The notes beneath the pieces were generated by a model that worked only from the letters and a program-made list of their open reading frames with translations, made no database searches and had not been told where the DNA came from. DNA of 45,480 nt. It comes from JAGTVG01 sp964389805 (GTDB lineage Bacteria > Bacteroidota > Bacteroidia > Cytophagales > Cyclobacteriaceae). Location of the stretch: positions 1 through 45,480 of the forward strand of contig CAYMFU010000037.1 of assembly GCA_964389805.1 (NCBI GenBank). The letters run 5' to 3'. Below, piece by piece: positions 7,321-16,409 of the stretch. Position 1 is the first letter of the stretch. The number at the start of each line of letters is the position of its first letter. The translations under genes and the position numbers were made by a program.

Positions 7321-8877
7321 ATGAAACGTATGGAACCTGATGATTTTTTCCGGCGAGCTACTTTACTTATATGTGGTAACCTGAAGATAGAAGTCGCATT
7401 GCAATCCAGCCTGCTATTATTTAGAAAGATAATGCCCCTGGATCGACTATTCCTGGAATATTATGATCCGAATTTTAAGTCGATGAGAACAATTGCAACA
7501 GCCACGGCAAGTACCTGCAGCCAAATGGACATTTTAACGCCACTGTCGAAATCAGCACAACAATCTGCCAGGTTGACCGATCTGCCTGACGGTAAAGAAG
7601 TTTTTATTTTTGAAAAACCATATGAGAGGGCTATAAGCCGTGAAATGCTGGAATTTCATGATGTGCCTTGTTCTTCTTTAATGGTACTGTATTTGAAATC
7701 AGGAAAGCAGTTTCTGGGTACACTGGTTTTAATAGCTGAAAGCGGACAATATACTCAATCTCATGCGGATTGGATCGCTTTATTACAGGATCCTTTTGCC
7801 ATTGCTATGTCGAACGCGATCCAACACCGTGAAGTAATTAAGTTGAAAGAACTTCTGGCAGATGATAATCAATATTTAAATCAGGAGCTTTATCGTTTAT
7901 CTGGAGATGAGATAATAGGTGCTAACTTTGGATTGAAAGAAGTATTGTTCCATGTTCGACAAGTTGCCCCTCTTGACAGTCCTGTCTTATTATCCGGGGA
8001 AACGGGGGTTGGAAAGGATGTTATAGCACATGCTATTCATTATTCCTCATCCCGAAGTAAGGGACCTTTTGTAAGTGTGAATTGTGGAGCCATACCCAAT
8101 GCACTTATTGATAGCGAATTATTCGGTCATGAAAAGGGGGCTTTTACGGGTGCTATTGCTCAAAAAAGAGGACGGTTTGAACGTGCTGATAAAGGGACAA
8201 TATTTCTGGATGAGATAGGGGAGTTACCCCCGGATGCGCAAGTACGTTTGTTGCGGGTATTACAAAGCAAAGAAATTGAAAGGGTAGGCGGAATGAAAAC
8301 CATTTCCCTGGACATCCGTGTAATAGCAGCGACAAACCGTAATCTGCAGAATTTGGTCAGCAAACAATTGTTTCGTGAAGATCTATGGTTCAGGCTTAAT
8401 GTATTTCCGATCTGGCTTCCTCCCATGCGCGAAAGGAAAGCAGATATTCCGGCTTTATTACAACATTTTATCAGTTTGAAATCAAGAGAACTGAAATTAT
8501 CCTTTATTCCTATAGTTGCTCCGGACTCTATGGATCTGCTGATGAATTATTCCTGGCCGGGAAATGTCCGCGAATTGCAAAATGTAGTGGAGCGAGCTTT
8601 GATATTAAATCCTCAGGGACCTCTAACTTTTGATCATATACTTCCGTCTACGCAAGCACAGAAGGCGTATGACCTTATAAAACCCGAAATCAAATCAGAA
8701 AAGCTGGATGAGGTTATATCTACGCATATCAGAAATATATTATCAAAAACGAAGGGGAAAATTCATGGTCCTGGAGGCGCAGCCGAGTTATTGGGCCTCA
8801 ATGCGAATACACTAAGAAATCGAATGAATAAATTGAAAATTGAGTATAGAAAATCAAGGAATTCATCCGCAAACTGA
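7321..8877 (+). CDS. Sigma-54-dependent transcriptional activator with GAF-like sensor
   Basis: The product has 518 residues in three parts. Residues 10-170 look like a GAF sensor domain (strands around FLEYYD, LMVLYLKSGKQFLGTLVLIAE). Residues 195-425 form the AAA+ core, with Walker A GETGVGKD (226-233), the sigma-54-contacting GAFTGA loop (273-278), Walker B GTIFLDE (292-298) and the sensor region RVIAATNR. Residues 480-510 carry a Fis-type helix-turn-helix (GGAAELLGLNANTLRNRMNKL). There is no receiver domain, so it is probably controlled by a small molecule bound by the GAF part, as in FhlA-type activators. It hydrolyses ATP to open sigma-54 promoters. The divergent operon at 7131 is the obvious target. 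Confidence 0.95.
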   Translation: MKRMEPDDFFRRATLLICGNLKIEVALQSSLLLFRKIMPLDRLFLEYYDPNFKSMRTIATATASTCSQMDILTPLSKSAQQSARLTDLPDGKEVFIFEKPYERAISREMLEFHDVPCSSLMVLYLKSGKQFLGTLVLIAESGQYTQSHADWIALLQDPFAIAMSNAIQHREVIKLKELLADDNQYLNQELYRLSGDEIIGANFGLKEVLFHVRQVAPLDSPVLLSGETGVGKDVIAHAIHYSSSRSKGPFVSVNCGAIPNALIDSELFGHEKGAFTGAIAQKRGRFERADKGTIFLDEIGELPPDAQVRLLRVLQSKEIERVGGMKTISLDIRVIAATNRNLQNLVSKQLFREDLWFRLNVFPIWLPPMRERKADIPALLQHFISLKSRELKLSFIPIVAPDSMDLLMNYSWPGNVRELQNVVERALILNPQGPLTFDHILPSTQAQKAYDLIKPEIKSEKLDEVISTHIRNILSKTKGKIHGPGGAAELLGLNANTLRNRMNKLKIEYRKSRNSSAN

Positions 8878-8998
8878 AGAAATAGTTCAATTGTTCTGAG
8901 TTAGATTTCAATAAATTATCAATTTATGTAACTTATCACTACTATTTGAAATTTAAATAGGGAATAAGTTTAAACAGACCAAAACGGAAAAGTAATAC

Positions 8999-10138
8999 AT
9001 GACACCAAGGGAACGCTTGAATATGGCTATGAAACTTCAGCATCCTGACAGGGTGCCGCTAATGTGCCAGTTCAGCTTCGGATTCATAAATCAACAACTA
9101 AAAAGTAGCGGGATCAGCCCAATGGAAATGTGGCTCGATGCTGGTAAATATGTGGAAGGACTGATAATCCTACGTGACCGCTTCAATTTTGACGGGATCC
9201 TTGTATCAATCCATGGTCATTTTGAAAACTGGCTCTCCCAGATCAAAAAATTAGAGCGCAAACATGGTATTGAAACCGCAACTTTTGCCGACCGGCGGGA
9301 ATCTTACCCGGATGATGACCTGCCTTCCGCAGAGTTTCACGATCCCTGCATACCCGATATAGGAAGTGTCCTTATCCAGGATATTCCGGATGAGATCAGT
9401 TATATACCATCGTCTAAGGATTGCCATGCCTTTATTGATCTCCATGATCCTTTCCTTGTATTTGATATCATTGATGAAAAAGTAAAAGGAAATTATTCTA
9501 TCCATGGTGAGGTAACTTCCCCTTTTGATTATTTTCTCGATTTGCTTGGATACGAGAATGCTTTGCTTGCTTTGCTGTATAACCCTGACAAGTGCAAACA
9601 GATCCTCCAGCGATTTACGAATGGACTGGTACGTCTGGCAGGGGATATGTGTACCAGAAATATAGATGCTGTAAAAATATCTTCGCCTTTTGCCGGGATG
9701 GGATTTATTTCTCCTGGCCAGTATCTTGAATTTGAGCAACCCTTTATCCGGCAATTAACGGAAGTGATATCGCGTTCAGGTAAGTTCTCCTATATTCATA
9801 CCTGCGGGCTGATCGATGACAGGCTGGAGTATATGAGGGATACGGGAACTCAGGGGCTGGAATGCCTGGATCCGCCTCCGATTGGGAACGTGGGGCTGCA
9901 GGATGCATTTGAAAGGATCGGTAAAAAGATGTTTGTTAAAGGAAATATCGATCCGGTATATACTTTATTCAGTGGCACAAAGGATACAGTATCGGATGAC
10001 GTTAAAAAAAGGCTGCAAATCGGAATGCAATATCCGGGATTTATTCTAAGCAGCGCATGCTCCATAGCACCGAAAACACCTCCAGAGAATATCCAGTTGC
10101 TGAACCAGCTAATTGAAAGACACGGATATTATCCCTAG
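8999..10138 (+). CDS. UROD-family protein, probable corrinoid/thiol methyltransferase
   Basis: The product has 379 residues with the N-terminal RERLNMAMKLQHPDRVPLMC opening typical of uroporphyrinogen-decarboxylase-superfamily methyltransferases. The decisive residues are an H-x-C pair (His267, Cys269 in YIHTCG) and Cys354 in SSACSIAPKTPPEN, matching the zinc-binding H-x-C...C triad of MtaA/MtbA-type corrinoid:thiol methyltransferases. True HemE enzymes lack this triad, so heme synthesis is unlikely. It starts 121 bp after the sigma-54 activator on the same strand. No corrinoid protein or methyltransferase partner is visible nearby, so the methyl donor and acceptor are unknown. Confidence 0.82.
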   Translation: MTPRERLNMAMKLQHPDRVPLMCQFSFGFINQQLKSSGISPMEMWLDAGKYVEGLIILRDRFNFDGILVSIHGHFENWLSQIKKLERKHGIETATFADRRESYPDDDLPSAEFHDPCIPDIGSVLIQDIPDEISYIPSSKDCHAFIDLHDPFLVFDIIDEKVKGNYSIHGEVTSPFDYFLDLLGYENALLALLYNPDKCKQILQRFTNGLVRLAGDMCTRNIDAVKISSPFAGMGFISPGQYLEFEQPFIRQLTEVISRSGKFSYIHTCGLIDDRLEYMRDTGTQGLECLDPPPIGNVGLQDAFERIGKKMFVKGNIDPVYTLFSGTKDTVSDDVKKRLQIGMQYPGFILSSACSIAPKTPPENIQLLNQLIERHGYYP

Positions 10139-10157
10139 CCAATAGGTATAGGTTGAA

Positions 10158-11744
10158 TCAGATATGTGTGATCTGTCTTTTGCGTACTGAAAATGCCAAT
10201 AGGATGAGAATTAATGTGACCAATAAGATATAGTTGGCTACACCAAGGTTTTGAGACCCTTCAATCCCGCCGGTAAAATCAAAATATGGAACCTTATTGA
10301 GATGGCCATATACTATTATGGTAAATAAAACTTCAAAAAGTTTACTTCCCCTGGTTAATATTCCAAGTGAAATTGCCAGGGTTGCGATAAAAAGGGCTCC
10401 CACAAAGATAGAATACACACCATAGAAATTCCCATTAAAGATCAATCTAAATATCATTGGTGTTGCAAGTATTAACATGAAAAAAATAGCAGCCAACAGG
10501 ATGGCTGGCAGCTGTCTTTGAAGAGGGAACGCTGCCGAGAAAATATATTCATTACACCGGTTTTTAATCTCCCTGGAACCGAGTTGTGAAAGAACCAGGA
10601 TCTGAAAGTACCAGATAAGTGGAAGGGCAACCTTATACGCAAAGTTTAATGGAGTAAATAATGTAAGAGCCAGTAATATCAGGGTTGTGATCAACCACAG
10701 GGGTGAATTTCCCTTAAGCATCAGTTTCATTTCGGATCTTAAAAGGTTTAGGAAATTAAACCTGGCTTCAGGTAACGGGAAATTTTGCAATGTTATGTGA
10801 GAGGGGATGGCATCCTCTTTCATAGGGATTTCCTTTTTCTTATTTATTAAAGGACGATTAATCCTTCTCCGGGACGTCTGTTTTATATCAAACCGATTAA
10901 ATCTTAAGGAAGCCAATAGTACCAGACCAAAGGAAGCGATCATCCAATAAATCCTGGGCATGAGGATAGACTTGCTCCAGTCCATACCTTCCCATACAAA
11001 GACTTTTGCGCTGGCTATGGTATCCCTGATCAATATACCTGTACCAAAATCACTATCCCAGTCCTGATGTACACTGGGAAGGACATTCTTTATTTCATTC
11101 ATAAAGGTCGTCATCCCGAATACATCGAACATAGGCGAAAACAGGCTTATGGATATTAAAAATGTCCATAAAAAGAAATAGATTATATTTAGCATTCCCC
11201 GGTTGATGCTTGTCAGCGAATCAAAAAAGAGCGCTATGGATGCAACACTGAACATGGCTGGTGCGGTAAGTAGCAATAAGGGTAAAAGCAGTTTTCCCAA
11301 TTCCACTTCCCTGGTTTCTCCCCGCATAAAGAACATTATAACGGTCATTACGGCAATCACGGCTAAAATGAGCAATAACGTAACATAATTACTCATCAGC
11401 TTCCCGGTCATGTACTGGGCTTTGGAAACACGCGTAGTTGCTATGATCTGCCCCACTCCTGTATCGAAATCCCTCTTTACAGCATAATTAACAAGATAAA
11501 AGCCTATAAGGGCGAAAAAAGGCATGCAATTAGCTACCATGCTGCCTATCCAGGCTGAATTGTAGTATCCACGGTAATTTCCAAGTGATACCATCACATA
11601 ACCTGCATCCAGTGGAGGGACAAAAGAGTATATAAGAAATATACAAGCTCCGAGTGCAATGAGAAAATTATAGCTTCGTATCCGCTGCAGAAAATCAGCC
11701 CGAAAAATATGGTATATACTGATGACCGTATAACTGTTCTTCAT
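10158..11744 (-). CDS. ABC-2-type transporter permease, two-half membrane protein
   Basis: The product has 528 residues, highly hydrophobic, with about a dozen predicted membrane helices in two groups (roughly 25-270 and 340-525) separated by a basic cytoplasmic linker near 285-320 (KQTSRRRINRPLINKKKE). The first group contains DFDTGVGQIIATTRVSKAQYMTGKLMSNY, typical of ABC-2 exporter permeases in which a large loop follows the first helix. It starts 2 bp after the stop of the ATPase gene, so the two are one operon and probably one transporter. The cargo is unknown; related pairs move drugs, lipids or peptides, or act in gliding. It converges with the UROD-family gene at 10138, with 19 bp between stops. 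Confidence 0.85.
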   Translation of the reverse strand: MKNSYTVISIYHIFRADFLQRIRSYNFLIALGACIFLIYSFVPPLDAGYVMVSLGNYRGYYNSAWIGSMVANCMPFFALIGFYLVNYAVKRDFDTGVGQIIATTRVSKAQYMTGKLMSNYVTLLLILAVIAVMTVIMFFMRGETREVELGKLLLPLLLLTAPAMFSVASIALFFDSLTSINRGMLNIIYFFLWTFLISISLFSPMFDVFGMTTFMNEIKNVLPSVHQDWDSDFGTGILIRDTIASAKVFVWEGMDWSKSILMPRIYWMIASFGLVLLASLRFNRFDIKQTSRRRINRPLINKKKEIPMKEDAIPSHITLQNFPLPEARFNFLNLLRSEMKLMLKGNSPLWLITTLILLALTLFTPLNFAYKVALPLIWYFQILVLSQLGSREIKNRCNEYIFSAAFPLQRQLPAILLAAIFFMLILATPMIFRLIFNGNFYGVYSIFVGALFIATLAISLGILTRGSKLFEVLFTIIVYGHLNKVPYFDFTGGIEGSQNLGVANYILLVTLILILLAFSVRKRQITHI

Positions 11745-11746
11745 TT

Positions 11747-12634
11747 TTATTTTCCTTCTTTAGCTGTTCCGATTATTTTCAGGTAGGCGTCTTCAAGTGT
11801 TCCGTTCACAGCCTGAACAGGGAAGGAAGGTAATTTTTTTCCGGGATTTAAAATAAATCGGACTTGCCACCTTTCACCCTTTCTCATAGAATTGATCACA
11901 TGGTAATTGCTTCTGAACATTTCGAATTCATCATTATCTGCCAAGCCCTCATACACATGATTGTCAACAGTTTTCATGATCTCATCGGGATAATCATGAG
12001 TAAGTAGTCTGCCCTGGTTTATGATGGCAATATCATTGGCTATTGTCTCAATATCAGACACAATATGCGAGGATAAAATGACGATCCGTTCCCCCGATAA
12101 GTCAGTCAATAAATTTCGGAACCTTACTCTTTCCTCAGGATCGAGTCCTACTGTAGGTTCATCCAGTATAATCAATTTCGGGTCCCCCAGCAAAACCTGT
12201 GCTATCCCGATCCTTTGACGCATTCCGCCGGAATAGGTAGTGATCTGGTTGTTTCTGACTGCAGTGAGATTAAGATCTGCCAACAGGGCATCAATGCGTT
12301 TTTTCAAGTTTTTACCGGAAAATCCCTTTATAGCCCCGAGATATTCTAAAAACTCTACCGCGGTCAGGTTCTGATAAACGCCAAAGTCCTGAGGTAGATA
12401 CCCAAGCACTTTTCGGACATTATTTGGGGACCTTACTATATCGGCACCATCTAAGAACAAATGTCCATCGGTGGGTTTGGATATTGTTGCCAGAATTCGC
12501 ATCAATGTTGATTTCCCGGCACCATTGGGTCCTATTAACCCTAATATTCCATTTGTCAGTTCCAGGCTGAAGTTTTTTAAACCGAATTTATCGCCGCCGT
12601 ATTTTTTTGTTAAGCCTTGTATTGATATCTCCAT
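11747..12634 (-). CDS. ABC transporter ATP-binding protein (ABC-2 exporter type)
   Basis: The product has 295 residues with all ABC ATPase motifs in order: Walker A GPNGAGKST (35-43), Q-loop LPQDFGVYQNL (80-90), signature YSGGMRQR (134-141), Walker B LIILDEP (154-160) with the D-loop GLDPEER, and the switch His in ILSSHIV. The roughly 75 residues after the nucleotide domain form a small C-terminal domain as in CcmA/DrrA-like exporters. It drives the permease encoded 2 bp downstream. The 245 bp upstream, up to the SGNH gene, should hold the promoter, but I could not point to a clear Bacteroidota -33/-7 pair. Confidence 0.94.
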   Translation of the reverse strand: MEISIQGLTKKYGGDKFGLKNFSLELTNGILGLIGPNGAGKSTLMRILATISKPTDGHLFLDGADIVRSPNNVRKVLGYLPQDFGVYQNLTAVEFLEYLGAIKGFSGKNLKKRIDALLADLNLTAVRNNQITTYSGGMRQRIGIAQVLLGDPKLIILDEPTVGLDPEERVRFRNLLTDLSGERIVILSSHIVSDIETIANDIAIINQGRLLTHDYPDEIMKTVDNHVYEGLADNDEFEMFRSNYHVINSMRKGERWQVRFILNPGKKLPSFPVQAVNGTLEDAYLKIIGTAKEGK

Positions 12635-12879
12635 ATTGATGCAATTTATTGGATGTGTTCAATTAGACCAAACGAAATTTTGTAAAAATACCATGTTCTC
12701 AATCGTTTGTCGATCTCAGCATTCATGTCAATTAATTCAAAGGAAACTCCTTACAAATCCTCGTTTTCATTAACCACTGCCTGATTTTTTGATTCTTTTT
12801 AGGCAACGGATGATATATTAATGATGAAAAAAATACCAGGTGAAAGTAAAGGATTTTCTTTAATGAATAAGGAGTTCAT

Positions 12880-14667
12880 TTATTCTATATATGGTTTCAA
12901 AGCATCTCTCATTAGTAAGTATCCTTCCGCATTAGGATGCAAACCATCTGAAAACAGTGATTCGCGAATCTTTTGTTCTTCATTTAAGAAGGCTGTTCCA
13001 GGATCACCATACTTTACACCGAGATCTGCAGCCATTCGGGCAATGTCCAGGTTAAGCACGGCAATTCGCTCTTCATAATTTTTTCGGGGCAATATACCCA
13101 TCAGAAAGATATCCGATTCAGGTTGCCTGGCCCTTATGGCCTCTGTCAATAGTCTTAAGCCCTCAGCGATCTCTGCATCCGTATTCAGATGGAGATTGTT
13201 GGTGCCAATCATAACCAGTATTTTATCTGCCTTAAATCCATCAAGCTCTCCATGATATACCCGCCAGAGTACATTTTCGATCCTATCCCATCCATATGCG
13301 TAATTCCTGATACTTTTTGGGGTAAATATGGTTTCCCAGGTCTCCTCTTCCGTTACCAGCTTTGTACGTGGTAAACCACCCCAGAAATGTATGATGGAGT
13401 TGGCGAGAATGATCATCCGCGGGGGATCTGTTGAATTCATTTCCAAAATGTCGCGATGGCGGTCTTCCCAGTCATAATTTTGTGGTTCCCGGTACTGGGT
13501 GACAGGCTTTGTCGTGGAAAAATCACCCGCAGGTTCTTTCAATATCGATCGAAGCCTGGTGGTATATGCTTCTGCATATTCCTGCATCCCAAGGTCATTC
13601 GGGTGGGTGCCATCAACTGTACCATCAAGAGATAAACCAATTTCTTGCGCAGTTAAATAGTATAATCCTTCATATCCTTCCTGCCTTAACTGATAATAGG
13701 CTTCAAGTTGTAATTGATTTACCCAGGTGAACGATTCTTCTCGAGATTCATTGGTGAATTTATCCATGTAACCGGCATGATCCACAAGTAAAATAGGGAT
13801 TTCGGGTCGGCTGGACTTCAAAAACCGAACGGCGTTAAATACCCTGTCATTAAATTCTTCATCACTGGAAATGCCTAGTCCTTTCCAACTGTTTTTGGGT
13901 AAATTAGGCATACAGTCAAGTATGTAGATCTTTGCATCGATTTCAACCATCAGATCAAGGACAGGTTGTTCCAGCCTGCCGGATCCGCTAAAACCGAGGT
14001 TTATCAATGGCCTGTCTATATATCTTCCCAGTATCGCTGTCCATGCCATCCCCGGTCTGGATGCACATCCTCCGTGAGCTATCGATGTACCATACACTAC
14101 TATTGGTTTTTCTTTCCGCAACTTCAGCGGCAGGAAAAAGGTATTTTCTTCCACGCCTATCTCAAGCCAGTTCACATGGTTATATAATGGTAAATAAAGC
14201 CGGTATTCTCTGCCTTGTTGATGATATCCATCATTAGGTTTCAATCCCTGGAAGTTATACCTTACGGTATCAGCAAAACTTCTTATTCCAGCACACCATA
14301 TCTCTTTACCGTCACTATCAATTGCATACATGTCAACACCGCTTACGCCAGTCGCAGGCATATGGTTCATAGCAAAACTTCCCCTGTTCTGAACACCATA
14401 TCGAATGTATATATTTTCGCTGTTGGAACGGAACCGTATCATCAAACCAGCTGATTGCCTGGAATTACCCCATACATCTTTCGCTACTGTTTCATTGGCC
14501 CTTGCGGGAAGTCTGTCATAGGGTGATTGTACTTCCTTTCCCCATGCCTGCCCTTCGATTACCGAAAATTCATTTTTTGAGGGATCCCACCAACTTATCG
14601 ATTTACCGTCCTGTGAAAATGAAAAAAAAGGTAACAGAGAAAAAAATAGGATGAATAGCTTTTTCAT
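12880..14667 (-). CDS. Secreted double-domain SGNH/GDSL hydrolase
   Basis: The product has 595 residues with a signal peptide ending SFSQ (residue 19). Residues 25-180 are a beta-sandwich of the type that precedes SGNH esterases. SGNH domain 1 follows: VYGTSIAHGG (Ser195), NLGFSGSG, and DGTHPND (Asp352, His355). Domain 2 runs from about 415 to 593: LANSIIHFWGG (Ser424), IGTNNLH (block III Asn), and SDGLHPN (Asp574, His577). Both triads are complete, although domain 2 has ANS in place of the usual GDS. Such enzymes remove acetyl or acyl groups from glycans; two active sites in one chain may deacylate different positions. The neighbourhood of secreted carbohydrate enzymes supports a glycan-esterase role. 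The substrate is unknown. Confidence 0.88.
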   Translation of the reverse strand: MKKLFILFFSLLPFFSFSQDGKSISWWDPSKNEFSVIEGQAWGKEVQSPYDRLPARANETVAKDVWGNSRQSAGLMIRFRSNSENIYIRYGVQNRGSFAMNHMPATGVSGVDMYAIDSDGKEIWCAGIRSFADTVRYNFQGLKPNDGYHQQGREYRLYLPLYNHVNWLEIGVEENTFFLPLKLRKEKPIVVYGTSIAHGGCASRPGMAWTAILGRYIDRPLINLGFSGSGRLEQPVLDLMVEIDAKIYILDCMPNLPKNSWKGLGISSDEEFNDRVFNAVRFLKSSRPEIPILLVDHAGYMDKFTNESREESFTWVNQLQLEAYYQLRQEGYEGLYYLTAQEIGLSLDGTVDGTHPNDLGMQEYAEAYTTRLRSILKEPAGDFSTTKPVTQYREPQNYDWEDRHRDILEMNSTDPPRMIILANSIIHFWGGLPRTKLVTEEETWETIFTPKSIRNYAYGWDRIENVLWRVYHGELDGFKADKILVMIGTNNLHLNTDAEIAEGLRLLTEAIRARQPESDIFLMGILPRKNYEERIAVLNLDIARMAADLGVKYGDPGTAFLNEEQKIRESLFSDGLHPNAEGYLLMRDALKPYIE

Positions 14668-14933
14668 AAATCTAAAATCACATTTTTCTCTTCCATATAC
14701 AAGAATTCTAAAATGAATAATTGTGGCTATGGATTGTATGACCGGGAAGCCAATGTTGCGGCATCATTAAAATCAATTGCCATAACAAAATGATCAGGGG
14801 GGGATAAGGACAATAATGCTTTTAATCCTCAATGATAAAATTTTTTTTGATCTATAAAATCCATATATTGCAATAAGCAGATAATCCAATATCTGTGTTG
14901 TTTCTCTATCTATTCTACAAATCGATAAAAATC

Positions 14934-16385
14934 ATGGGGAATTTTATCTATAAATCTGCCATTGAATTGGCCGGTATGATCCGTAAGGGTGAAGCCACTT
15001 CCGAAGCTATCGTTAAGGACCACATCGATCGCATTAATAAATACAATGATCAATTGCATGCGGTGGTTATCGAGATCTTTGAAGATGCGCTAAAGGATGC
15101 CAGGGCATGTGATGAGGAAGCCGGAAACGGGAAATTCCGCGGACCCCTGCATGGGGTACCCATGACCGTAAAAGAACAATTCTGGATCAAGGGATTAAAA
15201 TGTACCATAAACGTCAAGATGTTCAAGGATTTTATTGCACCCGAAGATGCCATTCTTGTTGAAAGAATCAGGAGATCGGGGGCCATCATCCTTGGTAAGA
15301 CCAATGTGCCGAAGAACCTGCTTGATTTCCAGGTTTGGGGTGATATTTATCCAGAAGGCAAAAATCCATATGACATGGAACGAACGCCCGGAGGAAGTAG
15401 TGGCGGATCCTCTGCTGCTCTCGCATCAGGAATGATCCCGATAGAAATGGGGGGTGATTTTGGTGGATCTATCAGGAATCCCAGTAATTTCTGTGGTCTG
15501 TATGGCTTAAAACCAACAGACGATTCCCTCCCCAGTCATGGAATAGTTCCGGTACCAAAGGGGGCAAAAGGATACGTATTTCATATGGCACAGGCAGGTC
15601 CTATGGCAAGGAATCTTGAGGACCTGGAACTACTCTGGGATATACTTGCCGGCCCGGATAGAAGGGAAAGAAGGGTGCCAAAGATCGATTATGGAAAACC
15701 GTCTGATCGGAAACTGAAGGAGTATAAAATTGCCTGGGTGGATGAATGGCCAGGGTTCCCGACAGGACAACAGGTAAAGCGATCGATTGGAGACATGGTG
15801 CAAAAGATAGAGGAGATGGGCGTGGAAATGACCAACACTGGTCCGGGGAATAACCTGCATGAAAGATCACTATCATTCTGGATGCGGATGTTCCCACAGT
15901 TATTGTGTCAGGATATGCCTGCCATTATCCGCCCATTGGTGAAATGGGATCTTAAACGCAGCCTGATGAAAGGCATAAAAAAATTCAGGAAGGAATTTAA
16001 TATGGGATTCAAACTGAGTTTCATCAACTATTCGGAAACGATGGGCATCCGGGCGCGGATCATCAGTGAATGGGAATCTTTTTTTGAAAACTACGATTTT
16101 CTACTCTGCCCGATGTCCTTCGGCCCGGCATACAAACGCTGCAAACTCGGTGACAAGATCAAAGAAGAAGGCAAGGAAATGGCTTACATGGAATATGTTT
16201 GGCCATTTACGGCATGCTTTAACGGCACGGGTCATCCTGGGATGAATATCCCGCTGGGATTGAATGATCAGGGGTTGCCTGTTGGCGTTCAGCTTGTAGG
16301 ACCGTATTGGAGCGAAAAGGAAATGTTCTATTTTGCAAAGCAGCTTGCTGAACTGACACCAGGATTTATACGACCTGATATTTAG
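14934..16385 (+). CDS. Amidase-signature-family hydrolase
   Basis: I chose ATG 14934, giving 483 residues. The frame is open upstream to a GTG at 14895, but that would add a hydrophobic stretch unlike the family N-terminus, while MGNFIYKSAIELAGMIRKGE matches it. The Ser-cisSer-Lys triad is complete: Lys80 (in VPMTVKEQF), cis-Ser155 (in GGSSGGS) and nucleophile Ser179 (in GGDFGGSIRNP), with the expected 24-residue spacing between the serines. The enzyme hydrolyses an amide bond. It is not in a gatCAB setting, and the middle part is closer to stand-alone and fatty-acid-amide-hydrolase-like amidases than to GatA. It has no signal peptide, so it should be cytoplasmic. It ends 24 bp from the convergent cyclase gene. 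Confidence 0.88.
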   Translation: MGNFIYKSAIELAGMIRKGEATSEAIVKDHIDRINKYNDQLHAVVIEIFEDALKDARACDEEAGNGKFRGPLHGVPMTVKEQFWIKGLKCTINVKMFKDFIAPEDAILVERIRRSGAIILGKTNVPKNLLDFQVWGDIYPEGKNPYDMERTPGGSSGGSSAALASGMIPIEMGGDFGGSIRNPSNFCGLYGLKPTDDSLPSHGIVPVPKGAKGYVFHMAQAGPMARNLEDLELLWDILAGPDRRERRVPKIDYGKPSDRKLKEYKIAWVDEWPGFPTGQQVKRSIGDMVQKIEEMGVEMTNTGPGNNLHERSLSFWMRMFPQLLCQDMPAIIRPLVKWDLKRSLMKGIKKFRKEFNMGFKLSFINYSETMGIRARIISEWESFFENYDFLLCPMSFGPAYKRCKLGDKIKEEGKEMAYMEYVWPFTACFNGTGHPGMNIPLGLNDQGLPVGVQLVGPYWSEKEMFYFAKQLAELTPGFIRPDI

Positions 16386-16409
16386 AGGAGGTATTGCTAA
16401 TCAAACAAT

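Noticed and set aside
9251..9754. 167-codon minus-strand frame opposite the UROD-family gene
   Set aside because: The + strand gene has family motifs and zinc ligands; the antisense frame has low-complexity, non-protein-like composition.
8999..10138. Annotation as hemE (uroporphyrinogen decarboxylase)
   Set aside because: The H-x-C...C zinc site belongs to methyltransferases of the superfamily, and no heme gene is adjacent.
14895..14933. GTG start extending the amidase by 13 codons
   Set aside because: The extra residues are hydrophobic and unlike the family N-terminus; ATG 14934 begins the conserved region.
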